In this document: one piece after another, positions 15,449 through 24,100 of the stretch
How positions within the stretch are numbered: position 1 is the stretch's first letter
How the letters are laid out: every line of letters starts with the position of its first letter
NCBI RefSeq assembly: GCF_009882985.1
Contig: NZ_WTUZ01000020.1
Location: 619,353-683,352, forward strand
Direction: 5' to 3'
DNA: 64,000 bases
Source of the DNA: Paenibacillus silvestris
Lineage (GTDB): Bacteria; Bacillota; Bacilli; Paenibacillales; NBRC-103111
Notes under the pieces: generated by a model
Told to the model about the DNA's origin: nothing
What the model saw: the letters and a program-made list of their open reading frames with translations, nothing else
Databases searched by the model: none
Made by a program: the position numbers and the translations under genes

Positions 15449-15991
15449 TTAGATAGTGGATGATTGCCGAAATTCCGATGGCGTGACACCTGTCTTTTTC
15501 TGGAACACAGTAGCAAAATGAGCAGCATTCGCAATCCCTACTTGCGCACCGATTACATTCACAGGACTATTGGTTTCTATTAAAAGCCGCTTGGCTGCTT
15601 CAATTCGTTGTTGTTGAAGGTAAGTGAGAGGTGTAATGCCCTTCACCCGTTTGAACGTCCTTTGCAAATGATATACGCTGGCATAGAACTGCTCGGCCAG
15701 TACCGATAGCGTAATCGGCTCAGCGTAACTTTCCTTGATATGATCGGCTATCAGCTCGATCCACTCTTCATCCGGCAGCCGCAAGCCGTCTGGCCTGCAT
15801 CTTTTACAAGGACGGAAATGCTCTTCAACCGCTGTCTGACGATCATGAAAAACCCGGACATTTTCCCGCTTCGGCACCCTCGATTTGCAGGAAGGCCTGC
15901 AGAAGATACCTGTTGTCTTGACCGCATAATAAAACGTGCCATCATAACTCGCATCATTCGCGACAATCGCTTGCCAGTACCTGTCTTGCAT
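15449..15991 (-). CDS. adaA: AdaA: methylphosphotriester-DNA methyltransferase and AraC-type activator
   Basis: A 180-residue protein. The N-terminal zinc domain has the four cysteines Cys31, Cys35, Cys62 and Cys65 (GIFCRPSC and RPCKRC); the first is expected to accept methyl groups from DNA phosphotriesters. The C-terminal AraC domain (about 80-176) includes VLAEQFYASVYHLQRTFKRV and a second helix-turn-helix ending FQKKTGVTPSEFRQ. Methylated AdaA activates the adaptive response, presumably adaA-adaB-radical SAM on this strand and the divergent alkA. Confidence 0.92.
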   Translation of the reverse strand: MQDRYWQAIVANDASYDGTFYYAVKTTGIFCRPSCKSRVPKRENVRVFHDRQTAVEEHFRPCKRCRPDGLRLPDEEWIELIADHIKESYAEPITLSVLAEQFYASVYHLQRTFKRVKGITPLTYLQQQRIEAAKRLLIETNSPVNVIGAQVGIANAAHFATVFQKKTGVTPSEFRQSSTI

Positions 15992-16146
15992 GGCTTCGCT
16001 CCTCTCAATGCCTTTTCTCTACTAGCTCAGTATACCCAAACGGGTGCTCTCTTGTAAGGGATGCGAGATGAGAAAGCAAGATTACGAAAGCCACCTTCAG
16101 GGATAATAGAAGAAGCCCAACTAACTGATTACAGGAGAAATGACTT

Positions 16147-17088
16147 ATGCCGTCTTTTGACTCTTCACTTCTACTATGGAACGAGCAAACAAGCTCTTTT
16201 ACACTGCCGCTGCCTGAACCTTTTCGCTATGAGCAAAATCTGGGCTATTTGACCCGCTCCACCAATGAATGTCTATTCCATGTGGATAACTCCGCTATTT
16301 ATAAGCTGCTTCTTATTGGGGATAACCGAGTGCTGATCGCTGTCAACAGTGAGGATAACTTACAGCTTCGCATTCGCATTTTATCTAGCGAAGATACTCC
16401 CGTGACTCCAAGCCTTCTTGAAAACGTCGCACGTTATGTGTGGGAGTGGTTTGATCTCAGCACAGACCTTACTTCCTTCTACGAACTAGCTGTTCACGAC
16501 ATGCTGCTGAACCAAGTCACTCAGGACTTTTATGGACTTCGTCTGCTGGGGATTCCTGATCTTTTTGAGGCGATGAGCTGGGGCATTATGGGACAGCAGA
16601 TCAATCTGACTTTTGCCTATACACTCAAAAGGCGTCTCGTAGAAACCTTCGGTACCCGGCTAGACTGGGAAGGACATACCTATTGGGCGTTCCCTGCGCC
16701 TGAGCGGATTGCCGAGTTAGCACCAGAAGCTTTGACAGCCCTGCAATTCACGGGTAAAAAGGCCGAGTACTTAATCGGCGTTGCCCAGATGATGGCGGAT
16801 GGCAGGCTGGTCAAAGAGCAGCTGCTGGAGATGAACGATTTTGCTGCGATGGAGAATGAACTGCTGAGCATTCGTGGCATCGGCCCATGGACGGCCAATT
16901 ATGTCCTTATGCGCTGCTTGCGCAATACCGCCGCCTTCCCGATTGCGGATGTTGGTTTGCACAACGCGCTGAAGCATATGCTAGGTTTGGACGAGAAGCC
17001 GACACTTCCCTATATTCGCCAGCTGGCTGAAGGTTGGAAAGGCTGGGAGGCTTATGCTACCTTTTATTTATGGCGTGTCCTCTACTAG
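16147..17088 (+). CDS. alkA: DNA-3-methyladenine glycosylase II (AlkA type)
   Basis: A 313-residue protein. An N-terminal beta domain (about 1-110) is followed by a helix-hairpin-helix glycosylase domain with IRGIGPWTANYVLMR and the catalytic aspartate Asp268 in FPIADVGLHNAL. It excises alkylated purines. AGGAG precedes the ATG. It is divergent from adaA (156-bp intergenic), consistent with shared control by methylated AdaA. Followed 28 bases later by a DedA gene on the same strand. Confidence 0.9.
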   Translation: MPSFDSSLLLWNEQTSSFTLPLPEPFRYEQNLGYLTRSTNECLFHVDNSAIYKLLLIGDNRVLIAVNSEDNLQLRIRILSSEDTPVTPSLLENVARYVWEWFDLSTDLTSFYELAVHDMLLNQVTQDFYGLRLLGIPDLFEAMSWGIMGQQINLTFAYTLKRRLVETFGTRLDWEGHTYWAFPAPERIAELAPEALTALQFTGKKAEYLIGVAQMMADGRLVKEQLLEMNDFAAMENELLSIRGIGPWTANYVLMRCLRNTAAFPIADVGLHNALKHMLGLDEKPTLPYIRQLAEGWKGWEAYATFYLWRVLY

Positions 17089-17116
17089 AGCTTGAGAAAG
17101 AAGGAGCGAACTCACA

Positions 17117-17728
17117 GTGAAATTTCTAGGGTTAATTGAACATCTATTTGCTCAGTACGGTTACTTGGTCCTGCTGCTTGGGCTGCCGCTTGACGTCATC
17201 GCCCTTCCGATCCCTCCTGGCAACACAACCATGACCTATACAGGGTATTTATCATATAAAGGCGTGCTGCGATGGGCGCCGGCCATGCTATCTGCCTGGG
17301 TCGGATCGGTCATCGGCATGACGATCACCTACCTAATTGGATACAAGCTGGGGACGCCGATTATCGAACGTTATGGCAAGCTGCTGTTTCTCAAACCCCA
17401 CCATTTGGACAAGACACGGAGCTATTATGAGAAGTTTGGCAATAAAGTGCTGCTCTTCAGCTTCTTTTTACCCGGGATTAGGCAGTTTATCTTCTACTTT
17501 GTAGGCATCATTCGCATTCCATTCCGTGTTTTTGCGATGTATGCTTTTACAGGTTCTGCCTTATGGGTCGTCGTTTTTTTTAGCATTGGCTATCTGTTCG
17601 GCGAACAGTGGCAGGCGATGTTCATGTGGGTAGAGCAATTCTTGATTTATGCGATGATTGGTGCGTGTGCAGTGCTGGCAGGGATCCTTTTGTTCAAATG
17701 GCGGAACCGCTTGAAGACGGGGATTTAA
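17117..17728 (+). CDS. DedA-family (VTT domain) membrane protein
   Basis: A 203-residue membrane protein starting at GTG with AAGGAG 10 bases upstream. It has the VTT/DedA pattern: an N-terminal re-entrant segment with PLDVIALPIPPGNTTM, a conserved LGTPIIERYGK loop, and FSFFLPGIRQFIFYFVGI with the Gly-Ile-Arg of the family. DedA proteins act in lipid (undecaprenyl phosphate or phospholipid) translocation and membrane homeostasis. It may be cotranscribed with alkA by proximity, without an obvious functional link. Confidence 0.9.
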   Translation: MKFLGLIEHLFAQYGYLVLLLGLPLDVIALPIPPGNTTMTYTGYLSYKGVLRWAPAMLSAWVGSVIGMTITYLIGYKLGTPIIERYGKLLFLKPHHLDKTRSYYEKFGNKVLLFSFFLPGIRQFIFYFVGIIRIPFRVFAMYAFTGSALWVVVFFSIGYLFGEQWQAMFMWVEQFLIYAMIGACAVLAGILLFKWRNRLKTGI

Positions 17729-17752
17729 AGGACATTAGGCGTTATAAGGCTC

Positions 17753-17802
17753 AAAAAAGGTTGCCCCATCGGTCACAGAGATCGATAGAGGCAACCTTTA
17801 TT
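17753..17802. terminator. Bidirectional terminator between DedA gene and secreted repeat protein
   Basis: AAAGGTTGCC pairs with GGCAACCTTT, with an inner ATCG(G)/(C)CGAT pairing. The minus strand ends in a T6 run. Confidence 0.8.
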
Positions 17803-17806
17803 CCAT

Positions 17807-18667
17807 TTATTGTGGTGTTGCTGGTGGCTCTGGTGCCGCTACCCGTTCTGGCGCTCCTGGATGACCAGGCTTTCCTTTGAATTTAAAACCTTCATGACCC
17901 TGACCCGGTTTCATCGGGGGCACTCCGCCTTTGCGTTCCACGAAACTTTTCAGCTCATCCGTTAAATTGTCTTTCAGCTTGGTAATCAGTTGATCTTCTG
18001 TGATGCCTTTATCCTGGGCGATGTCGGCAAGAGACTTCCCTGCTTTGCGCTGCGCAGCAAGCTCGTCTTCCGTGATTCCGAGGATCGTTGCGATTTCAGC
18101 GTTGTTACCGAACATACCGCCAGGCATCATGCCGCCACGTGGTTGTACGCCTTTGAAATCACCTTTGAAATCCATAACATTCGGTTTCGACTCCACCATT
18201 TTTTTCAAGCGATCCGCTAGACCCGATTTCATCTTATCGGCCTGCTCCTGCTTCAATTTTCCGGCTGCGAGTGCGTCATCGATTTTCTTCGTCTCGGCTT
18301 CCGTTATTTTGGCTAGAAGTGCCTCTTCCGTTAGATTCGCTTTCTCTTGGGCGATTTGCACCCATGTTTTGCCTTGCTTGATCTCATCTTTCAACACGGC
18401 TTGATCAATCCCAAGAATAGCAGCGAAATCGAAAGAGCCTCCTTTGCCGAATTCAAATCCGCCTTTGACTGGCCCGTGACCTTGGTTATGTACTCCTCCG
18501 CGAAAATCTCTATGATGGCTATCCTTAACTTTGTCCTTCTGAGGTGCAGGCGACACTGTACCCGTCTCATCGGCGAATACCTGGTTATGCTGAAGCACGA
18601 GGCCACCGCCAATAAGTAGTCCTGCTGAGAGCGTTCCGACCAGCACTTTCCTGTGAATGAGCTTCAT
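17807..18667 (-). CDS. Secreted protein with two helical LGI/GKxxxxIAQ repeats
   Basis: A 286-residue protein with a signal peptide (MKLIHRKVLVGTLSAGLLIG, cut near VFA-DE). After a charged Gly/His-rich linker come two related helical repeats: AAILGIDQAVLKDEIKQGKT with WVQIAQEKANL, and ATILGITEDELAAQRKAGKS with LADIAQDKGI, each followed by an amphipathic helix ending in a glycine-rich Met/Pro stretch. The family is common in Paenibacillus and Bacillus as an uncharacterised secreted protein. High charge and repeats suggest an envelope or extracellular binding role; no enzyme motif is present. Confidence 0.75.
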   Translation of the reverse strand: MKLIHRKVLVGTLSAGLLIGGGLVLQHNQVFADETGTVSPAPQKDKVKDSHHRDFRGGVHNQGHGPVKGGFEFGKGGSFDFAAILGIDQAVLKDEIKQGKTWVQIAQEKANLTEEALLAKITEAETKKIDDALAAGKLKQEQADKMKSGLADRLKKMVESKPNVMDFKGDFKGVQPRGGMMPGGMFGNNAEIATILGITEDELAAQRKAGKSLADIAQDKGITEDQLITKLKDNLTDELKSFVERKGGVPPMKPGQGHEGFKFKGKPGHPGAPERVAAPEPPATPQ

Positions 18668-18766
18668 CCTGTAACTCCACCTTTTTCATGAATTGGTCTA
18701 ATTGGCTTCAGTATACAGGGTAATTGTGAAAAAAATGAGAAGCGGCCGCTCGTTCACCAAAAAAGT

Positions 18767-19990
18767 TTACGCCGTCTTTCTGCCCCTCGTCATTCCTACG
18801 AAACAGAGAATTGCCCCTATCTCCATCACAGCAATAATGATGCCAAGCGGAACTGCGGTGTGGCTGCCCCCGAGACCAACAAGCGGAGCAATCAGGCCAC
18901 CGATGATAAAAGAAAGCAGTCCCAGCAGCGCTGCTGCACTCCCCGCCGTTTTCCCTTGACTCTGCAAAGCGAGTGAAGAAGTAGCGATGGAGACAGGGCC
19001 TACGCTGGAAACGATGAAGAAAAACGCGACAAGGATGGCTGGAAGCCCTGTCCCGATCAGAACGGCGGCGAGCAGCAGCATGCCACCGAAAGCTGCCATA
19101 GCAAGCCCACCGGCCAGCAAGCGATGATCGCTTATTTTGCCTGCGAGCTTGCCAGTCACCTGGCCGGCTAGGATGACGCCAAGCCCGTTCACTGCGAAGC
19201 AAACACTGAATATTTGCGGGGAAACCCCGTAAATCTCCTGCAGCACGAACGGCGAGCCGGAAATATACGCGAACATACCGGCAAAGACGAGCCCTTGTGT
19301 TAGCGCATAGCCCATGAACATGCGGTCTGTGAGAAGGCCGCGGAATGTGCGCAGCGTATTGGCGAGTCCGCCCTTGGAACGGCGATCCACCGGATGCGTT
19401 TCCTTCAGGCCCCATGTTGCGGCTAGGAGCATCAATACGCCAATGGCACCTAGAACGAGGAACACGCCGCGCCATGATGTGAACTGCAAGATCTGCCCTC
19501 CAGCGATTGGGGCAAGAATGGGCGCAGCCCCGTTAACCAGCATGAGCAGCGCAATAAATTTCGTCAGCTCCACGCCTTCATACATATCCCGAACAATCGC
19601 CCGGGAAATGACGATCCCTGCTGCGCCCGCCAAGCCTTGCACGAATCGCAAGCCTAGGAAAACGCCAATGGATGGCGCGAACATGCACAGGATCGAAGAG
19701 ATCGCATAGAGGATCAATCCGATCAGCAGTGGCGTGCGCCTACCGCGCACATCGCTTACAGATCCTGCGATGAGCTGGCCGATGGACAGACCCAGCATGC
19801 AGGCGGTGAGACTCATTTGCGCTAGTGAGGTGCTGGTGTGGAGATCGCTGGCCAGATCCGGCAGCGCTGGCAGATACATATCCAGCGAGAGCGGCCCGAA
19901 GGACGCCAGTGAACCGAGTACGAGCACGATCCATAATCGGCTGTAGCGGCCTGCGGACAGGCCGGCTTGGGAAGCCAGTTGGTTGGACAT
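18767..19990 (-). CDS. Bcr/CflA-family multidrug MFS exporter
   Basis: About 407 residues, twelve predicted helices. The first helix region has the family signature FGPLSLDMYLPALPDL, and the loop between helices 2 and 3 has the MFS motif GSVSDVRGRRTPLLIG; RFVQGLAGAAGIVISRAIVRD is motif C-like of drug exporters. It should expel drugs such as bicyclomycin or chloramphenicol by proton antiport. Start is either ATG at 19990 or TTG at 19999; neither has a strong ribosome site. Confidence 0.9.
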   Translation of the reverse strand: MSNQLASQAGLSAGRYSRLWIVLVLGSLASFGPLSLDMYLPALPDLASDLHTSTSLAQMSLTACMLGLSIGQLIAGSVSDVRGRRTPLLIGLILYAISSILCMFAPSIGVFLGLRFVQGLAGAAGIVISRAIVRDMYEGVELTKFIALLMLVNGAAPILAPIAGGQILQFTSWRGVFLVLGAIGVLMLLAATWGLKETHPVDRRSKGGLANTLRTFRGLLTDRMFMGYALTQGLVFAGMFAYISGSPFVLQEIYGVSPQIFSVCFAVNGLGVILAGQVTGKLAGKISDHRLLAGGLAMAAFGGMLLLAAVLIGTGLPAILVAFFFIVSSVGPVSIATSSLALQSQGKTAGSAAALLGLLSFIIGGLIAPLVGLGGSHTAVPLGIIIAVMEIGAILCFVGMTRGRKTA

Positions 19991-20077
19991 CTTGATCACA
20001 ACTTTCGTTTAGTAGTTCAATTAAGCTAACATTGTGCTTAGATTTTGTCTAGTGTGGTTTTTGGGGCCAATAGCCGC

Positions 20078-20142
20078 TATAATGACACATAGACGAAGAA
20101 CGTCCCTATTCATCCTTTATGATGAATCAGGGGCGTTTTTTT
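20078..20142 (+). promoter_or_regulatory. Promoter plus short structured leader/terminator (copy A of GACGAAGAACGTCC element)
   Basis: TATAAT (20078-20083) is followed 8 bases later by GACGAAGAACGTCC, a hairpin stem ending GGGGCG, and seven T (to 20142). GACG can pair with CGTC (loop AAGAA), or ACGTCCC can pair with GGGGCGT to form the terminator, so two folds exclude one another. No plus-strand gene lies upstream, so the terminator must act on a transcript that starts here: a leader attenuator for the next gene or a roughly 50-nt RNA. A second copy lies at 37955-38011. Confidence 0.6.
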
Positions 20143-20167
20143 ATGAATACGAATAGGAGACTGCGCT

Positions 20168-20848
20168 ATGAATTCTTTCCTTTTTCATGAACAACATCAA
20201 GCTTTCATTGCCTCCCACGCCGCTCGAAGAACAGGAGAACGCAAGGCACGACTCGAACGCGGACATCTGCATGCGGAAACATTGTTTTTGGAAAATGTGT
20301 GGTTCCCTATGCACGGACATTTCGATCTTTTGCACCCAGAGTATGAAATTTTGGATTGGAGAGGACGCTCTTACTTCGGCGACTTCGCCTACCTGCCGGG
20401 AGAGCTCAAGTTCATTTGGGAAATCAAGGGCTTCGGCCCCCATGTGCAAGATATGGATCTCAAACGATACTGCGAAGAACTAAACCGCGAAACCTTCCTC
20501 CAAGCACTTGGCTTCCGTGTCATCTCATTCGCTTATGATGACGTGGCTCACCGACCCGAGTTATGTATGACCTTGATTCGCATGCTGCTCAGCCGTTTCC
20601 AATCTGCCCCCTCTCCTGTTCATCGAGCCCATCTGTCTGAAAAAGAGGTCATTCGCCTACTCCATCAGTTAGCACGACCTCTTCGCCCCAAAGATGTTGA
20701 ATGGCATTTTGAGATCAACCATAGAACGGCCTTAAGGATGCTCCAATCCCTATGCAAAAAAGGTTGGCTGCAGCCGATCAGCCGCACCCCAAATGGCAAA
20801 ATCGTTCAATATGGCCTCGTTCGCGGGATTTTGGACTATCTAGACTAG
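20168..20848 (+). CDS. PD-(D/E)XK nuclease-like protein with C-terminal winged helix
   Basis: A 226-residue protein. The centre has the restriction-endonuclease-like pattern GDFAYLPGELKFIWEIKGFG (Asp then Glu-Ile-Lys) followed by FLQALGFRVISFAYDDV, as in DUF559/Vsr-like folds. The last 70 residues look like a winged helix (RTALRMLQSLCKKGWLQPI). AGGAG lies 10 bases before the ATG. It is a solitary gene behind the short leader described at 20078. I infer a DNA-binding nuclease-like protein; no partner methyltransferase is nearby, so a restriction role is not supported. Confidence 0.65.
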   Translation: MNSFLFHEQHQAFIASHAARRTGERKARLERGHLHAETLFLENVWFPMHGHFDLLHPEYEILDWRGRSYFGDFAYLPGELKFIWEIKGFGPHVQDMDLKRYCEELNRETFLQALGFRVISFAYDDVAHRPELCMTLIRMLLSRFQSAPSPVHRAHLSEKEVIRLLHQLARPLRPKDVEWHFEINHRTALRMLQSLCKKGWLQPISRTPNGKIVQYGLVRGILDYLD

Positions 20849-20885
20849 CAGATGACGCCCAAACGCCTCTTCGCACAAGCTAAAT

Positions 20886-21066
20886 CATGCAAAAAGTACA
20901 TGTAAATCGGCGTATACCCACGTTTTCAGGAGGCGACATGTAAAAAGTACAGTAAATTCCGCGTTTCTAGCCACTTTATATCTAAAACACGCGAATTTGA
21001 TGTACCTTTTACATGATTACTCTTCACAAACCTGCAAATCCAATAATTTGCTGCACTTTCTGCAGG
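20886..21066. repeat. Intergenic quartet repeat, CATGTAAAAAGTACA family
   Basis: Four related units: plus-oriented at 20886 (CATGCAAAAAGTACA) and 20937 (CATGTAAAAAGTACA), minus-oriented at 21001-21015 (TGTACCTTTTACATG) and 21052-21066 (TGCACTTTCTGCAGG). The offset is 51 bp inside each pair. Units two and three with their flanks form an imperfect inverted repeat of about 29 bp. No gene is visible here. Confidence 0.7.
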
Positions 21067-21103
21067 TAAATTCCGCAGGCCAATGTCCAGCAGAGCCCGC
21101 TGA

Positions 21104-21143
21104 ACAAAAGAGCCCCCAACACCCTCGGGGTGTTAGAGGCTCG
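21104..21143 (-). terminator. Terminator of the 1190-aa secreted protein gene
   Basis: GAGCC-CCAACACC pairs with GGTGTT-AGGCTC around CTCG; the minus strand continues into TTTTG. Confidence 0.8.
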
Positions 21144-21157
21144 ATCTCAATAACTGC

Positions 21158-24100
21158 TTACTTCGTTACTTTCACAGTCAGCTTCTCACTGGAAGTAACG
21201 CCACCCGCATTGACCAACTCGCAGCGATATTCGTACACGCCGACAGCGCGACCCGCGATCGTGCTCACCGCGCTTTGAGCGCTAGGCGAAGCTGCGGTTA
21301 ACGCCTTCGTTTCGATCAGCACACCATTTTCGTACAGACGATACTCCGTCGCATTCGTTCCCCACCACATGTTCATCGATACCTTGTAGCTGCCATCTCC
21401 ATCCCAATTGTCTTGGGAAAGGACCGGCTTGCCAGGCGCTGCATCCGTAATTTTCACGACCAACGGAGCGCTTGTTGTTGTTCCAAAGGAATTAATAAGT
21501 TCACTTGTATACGTATAAGTGCCATTGGCTTTGCCTTTTACTTCTACTTTGGCCGTTTGGGCAGCCGGTGATGCGTCTGTCAGCGATTGCGTCTGAATGA
21601 GATCACCATTTTCGTACAATTTGAAAACAGAGCCGTTATTGCCCCACCACATATTCATTGTCACTGTGTAGTTACCGTCTTTCAAACCAGTCGCTTGACC
21701 ACTATTGTCTGACAACACCGGCTTGCCTGGCGCCCCTAAGGACAACGGCTTCACAACGGTGATCGTTGCAGCACCCGTATGCACGGTTGTTCCATTTAAT
21801 GTAACAGCTGCTGTTAACTGCGCAGTACCTTCTGCCACCGCGCTCACTTTACCTTGTGCATCAATGGTCGCTACCGCTCCATTACTTGTGCTATAAACAA
21901 TTACAGCACCGCTAAGATCAGCAGCCGCCCCATTGCTCAAAACACCCACTACATGCGTCGTTGTTGTTTCACCCGGTTTGAGTGAAGTCGCATTAGCCGA
22001 AAGCGTTGCTTGGCTGAGCGTTACTTTCGCGTTCACATTAAAAGGTACATTCGCTTGCGCCGCATTACCCGCAGCATCGACAATACGATAGCCTACTGTG
22101 TGTGCCCCTTGTGTTAGGCTGCCGGCTGCAATGGATTGACCGCTGTTGATTACCGCATCATCTAGCAGCAACGTCTGCTCGGCTACGCCTGAAAGTGCAT
22201 CTGTACTAGCTAACACAAATGTTAATGTATCCGCATCTGTAACATCCCCAACCGCGTGACCAGACTGCGTTAACACGGCTGCTGGAGCGGTTTTATCCAG
22301 CTTTACTTGCAAGGATTTCGCAGCTTCCGCATTTCCTGCTGCATCTGTGGAAGAATACGCAATCGTATTCGTGCCTTCCGTTTGAATCACGACTGGCGCC
22401 TCATAAGGAACCTCAGCACCGCCGTTTAAGCTGATCTTCGTTGTTACATCGCCCGCACTGTCATCCACTGCCGACAAAGATACGGTCACATCTTCCTTAT
22501 ACCAGCCCTCACTGTTCGCAGAGCTAGATAAGCTCGCAGTCGTAACAGGCGCTGCTGTATCAGCTGTCACTGTGAAGTCGCTTAAACCTCTTGGCTTCAA
22601 TTGGAATACGCCTTTGAAAATAGCAGCGACACCCTTAATGCTCACCGTTTGTCCCGCTTGGTAAGGGAACGAACTCAGTGTCAAACCCGTTCTTACATCA
22701 ACACGGATGTGATTGCTCACTGAACCTTTGACTGCATCAAATTCAAAAGAACCTGCCGGCGTAGCGCTGATGATATTGCTCACGGTAACATCGCTAAGCT
22801 CAATCAATTGCCCTTGATTGTCATTCGTCACTGCTGTCGCAGCTATTGGCGCTGGAAGTGCTGCAACGCCTGTTTTTTCGATGGCAACTGGGTCCGCTAG
22901 CTCCAGCTCTGTATTGAATACAGCCGTAGATGCTGTAACTTTCACTTTATCTCCTTGATGAAAACCGCTCAGACTTTGGAACACGTAGATTCCGCCTGTT
23001 TCATCCTGCAGGTAGAAGGCCTGGCCGCCAAAAGCACCCGGTTCTGTCGTAACGACACCTTCCACAGTCACCAATGTGCCAGCTGCTTTACTCCGAGCAT
23101 CAGAGATATCGATTTTCGCTGGGATTGGGTTTTGCTCTTCCGGTAAAGACTCAGCTGGTACGTTGCCTAGGGTAACGCCCTCGGTTTTCAGGTTCGTAGA
23201 AGCTTGACGCAGGCGTAAATTCGCCGCAGCCGTTGTTCCAGGCTTAACGCGAACCAACAAATCCTTCGTTGCATGACCATTGATATCCGAGGTCACACTG
23301 AACTGTGTACTATATCCGTAGGCTGTAGGCCATGTGCCATCAGCATTCTGAACCATTGCAATTTGCGTGCCGCCGCTAACCAAATAAATCCCTACGTTGA
23401 ACCCCGTAACCGTCGTGGACGGGGGCAGGTTATCCACTACAACGCGCAGTGGGAAGTCCACTGCATTCGGCAGCGTTGCTTGATGCACGAAGCTGTAAGC
23501 TGCACTCGCCGTCGCTGCAGGTCCGCCGTAGGAGCCCGCTTTGAAAGTGCTGCGGTCGTACCATTTGTAGCCGGCATTCGGTGCCGCCCAAGGTTCTGGC
23601 TGTGGCTCCGTGGAGGCAGCTGGCGCTTCGAATGGCAGCAGCGCTGTCGGCTGATCCAACTGCAAGCCGCTTACTTCCGACAAGCTAGTGTAGCTTTCCT
23701 TTTTCGCAAGCCAATTCACCATATTAACCAGCAGGACGCCGTCGTCCACTTCTTTGAAACCGTCATAAGTCGTCTTTTTCGCACCTGTATCTTCACGCAA
23801 ATACTTCGGCGTCGCATCCTCCACTGGTGAGGAATCGCCGATGAATGCAGCTTTACCTGCGCCTGACTTAGCTATAGCGACGAACGGGCCTTCCGCCACG
23901 CCGCCTCCGTTATATACACCTTGATCGACTGCATTTGCCCAAGCCTCATTCGTTTGCGGTAAGTACGCAATTCCTTTGGCCTTGGTCGGATCGATGATCG
24001 CCAGTGTTGATCCCGCATGCATGGCTACGCTTGAAACGCCTGTAGTAATACCGAACGACTGCTGTGGCGACACGATTTGGTTCGCATTAATATCACCTAA

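Noticed and set aside
15992-16146. Ada operator between adaA and alkA
   Set aside because: I could not find a pair of motifs that I would defend as an Ada box, though shared control is expected.
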